This document shows, piece after piece, positions 63,871 to 64,000 of a stretch of 64,000 nt of DNA (positions are counted from its first letter, which is position 1; each line of letters starts with the position of its first letter). Source of the DNA: Gari tellinella. Its lineage: Eukaryota; Mollusca; Bivalvia; Cardiida; Psammobiidae. Below the pieces are notes generated by a model, which saw nothing but the letters and a program-made list of their open reading frames with translations, had not been told where the DNA came from and made no database searches. The DNA is taken from positions 19,325,543 to 19,389,542 of the forward strand of contig OV277862.1 in assembly GCA_922989275.2 (NCBI GenBank), written 5' to 3'. The translations under genes and the position numbers were made by a program.

Positions 63871-63873
63871 ACC

Positions 63874-64000
63874 TTAACCCCATAGCTTGTTTCTAGTTTT
63901 GTTTACACGTGACTACTTAAATCAGGCTGAGAGTAAAGCAGAATACGCCTTATGGCGCATTCTGCTTTACTTTCAGCCTGCTTTAAGCTAATATGTTCTA
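63874..64000 (+). repeat. MITE C with HP2, cut by window end
   Basis: TTAACCCCATAGCTTGTTTC and HP2 CAGGCTGAGAGTAAAGCAG / CTGCTTTACTTTCAGCCTG around GCCTTATGGC. Confidence 0.82.

Overview
The window is animal nuclear DNA: introns with GT..AG junctions, phase-consistent exons, AT-rich spacers, tRNA-derived SINEs and very many short inverted-repeat (MITE-like) elements. The dispersed repeats built on 'gaccttgacc' and 'ttttgacc...gtgagct' phrases and the hairpin MITEs look like those of bivalve molluscs. Bivalve is therefore my best inference; the species cannot be fixed from the sequence alone.

Three protein-coding genes can be supported. (1) At 2400-7179 on the + strand lie the last four coding exons (170 codons) of CFAP263/CCDC113, a ciliary axoneme and centriolar-satellite coiled-coil protein; its 5' exons are outside the window. 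(2) At 10726-21051 on the - strand is a complete four-exon gene for an unrecognised 1458-residue protein. Its parts are an N-myristoylation/palmitoylation start (MGTCCS), two copies of an IPLCxTVSSLIAxFED motif, about 26.7 tandem 22-residue repeats, and a short basic C-terminus. All three internal junctions agree in phase. (3) At 34948-44839 on the - strand are the last seven coding exons (444 residues, TM5 to C-terminus) of an SLC6 neutral amino acid transporter of the SLC6A18/19/20 type. Its TM1-4 exons were not found up to 64 kb. Genes 1 and 2 converge tail to tail; genes 2 and 3 point the same way with about 14 kb of repeat-rich DNA between them.

Everything else is dominated by MITE families. 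TA-flanked types: M (ends CAGYGCTCCCTC), E (ends CAGTAAAACCTCTC), I (ends CAGTGGAGAA) and Q (ends CAGTGTAACCCCTC). TTAA-flanked types: C (CCCATTACCCCATA), D (CCCTTTCACT or CCCTTTGCCTGC), B (CATTCACCCCTGAAAC), L (CCCATTTGTGCC) and N. Other foldbacks: F (GGGCCCGTTTCATAAAAC), K (CAGGGCTGCCAT), G and R. Two hairpin cores recur across families whose ends are unrelated. HP1 has a stem of the type GCAAACAGTTTGGATCC and occurs in M, D, B, I, L and N. HP2 has a stem of the type AAAGCAGGTTGAAAG and occurs in C and K, with a related form in E. HP1 stems differ between copies, yet the two arms of one copy usually still pair. Hairpin modules shared by many MITE families are the most system-like signal here.

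The second strong signal is in gene 2. Intron 3 opens with a 29-bp minisatellite made from the exon 3 5' splice site, which places about fifteen extra exact GTAAGT donors directly behind the real one. Other items of note are a MITE end sitting at position +6 of an SLC6 splice donor, several dated nested insertions, long near-perfect palindromes, a decayed Penelope-like GIY-YIG fragment and a non-LTR-like ORF fragment. Boundaries given for repeats are read by eye and may be off by several bases.
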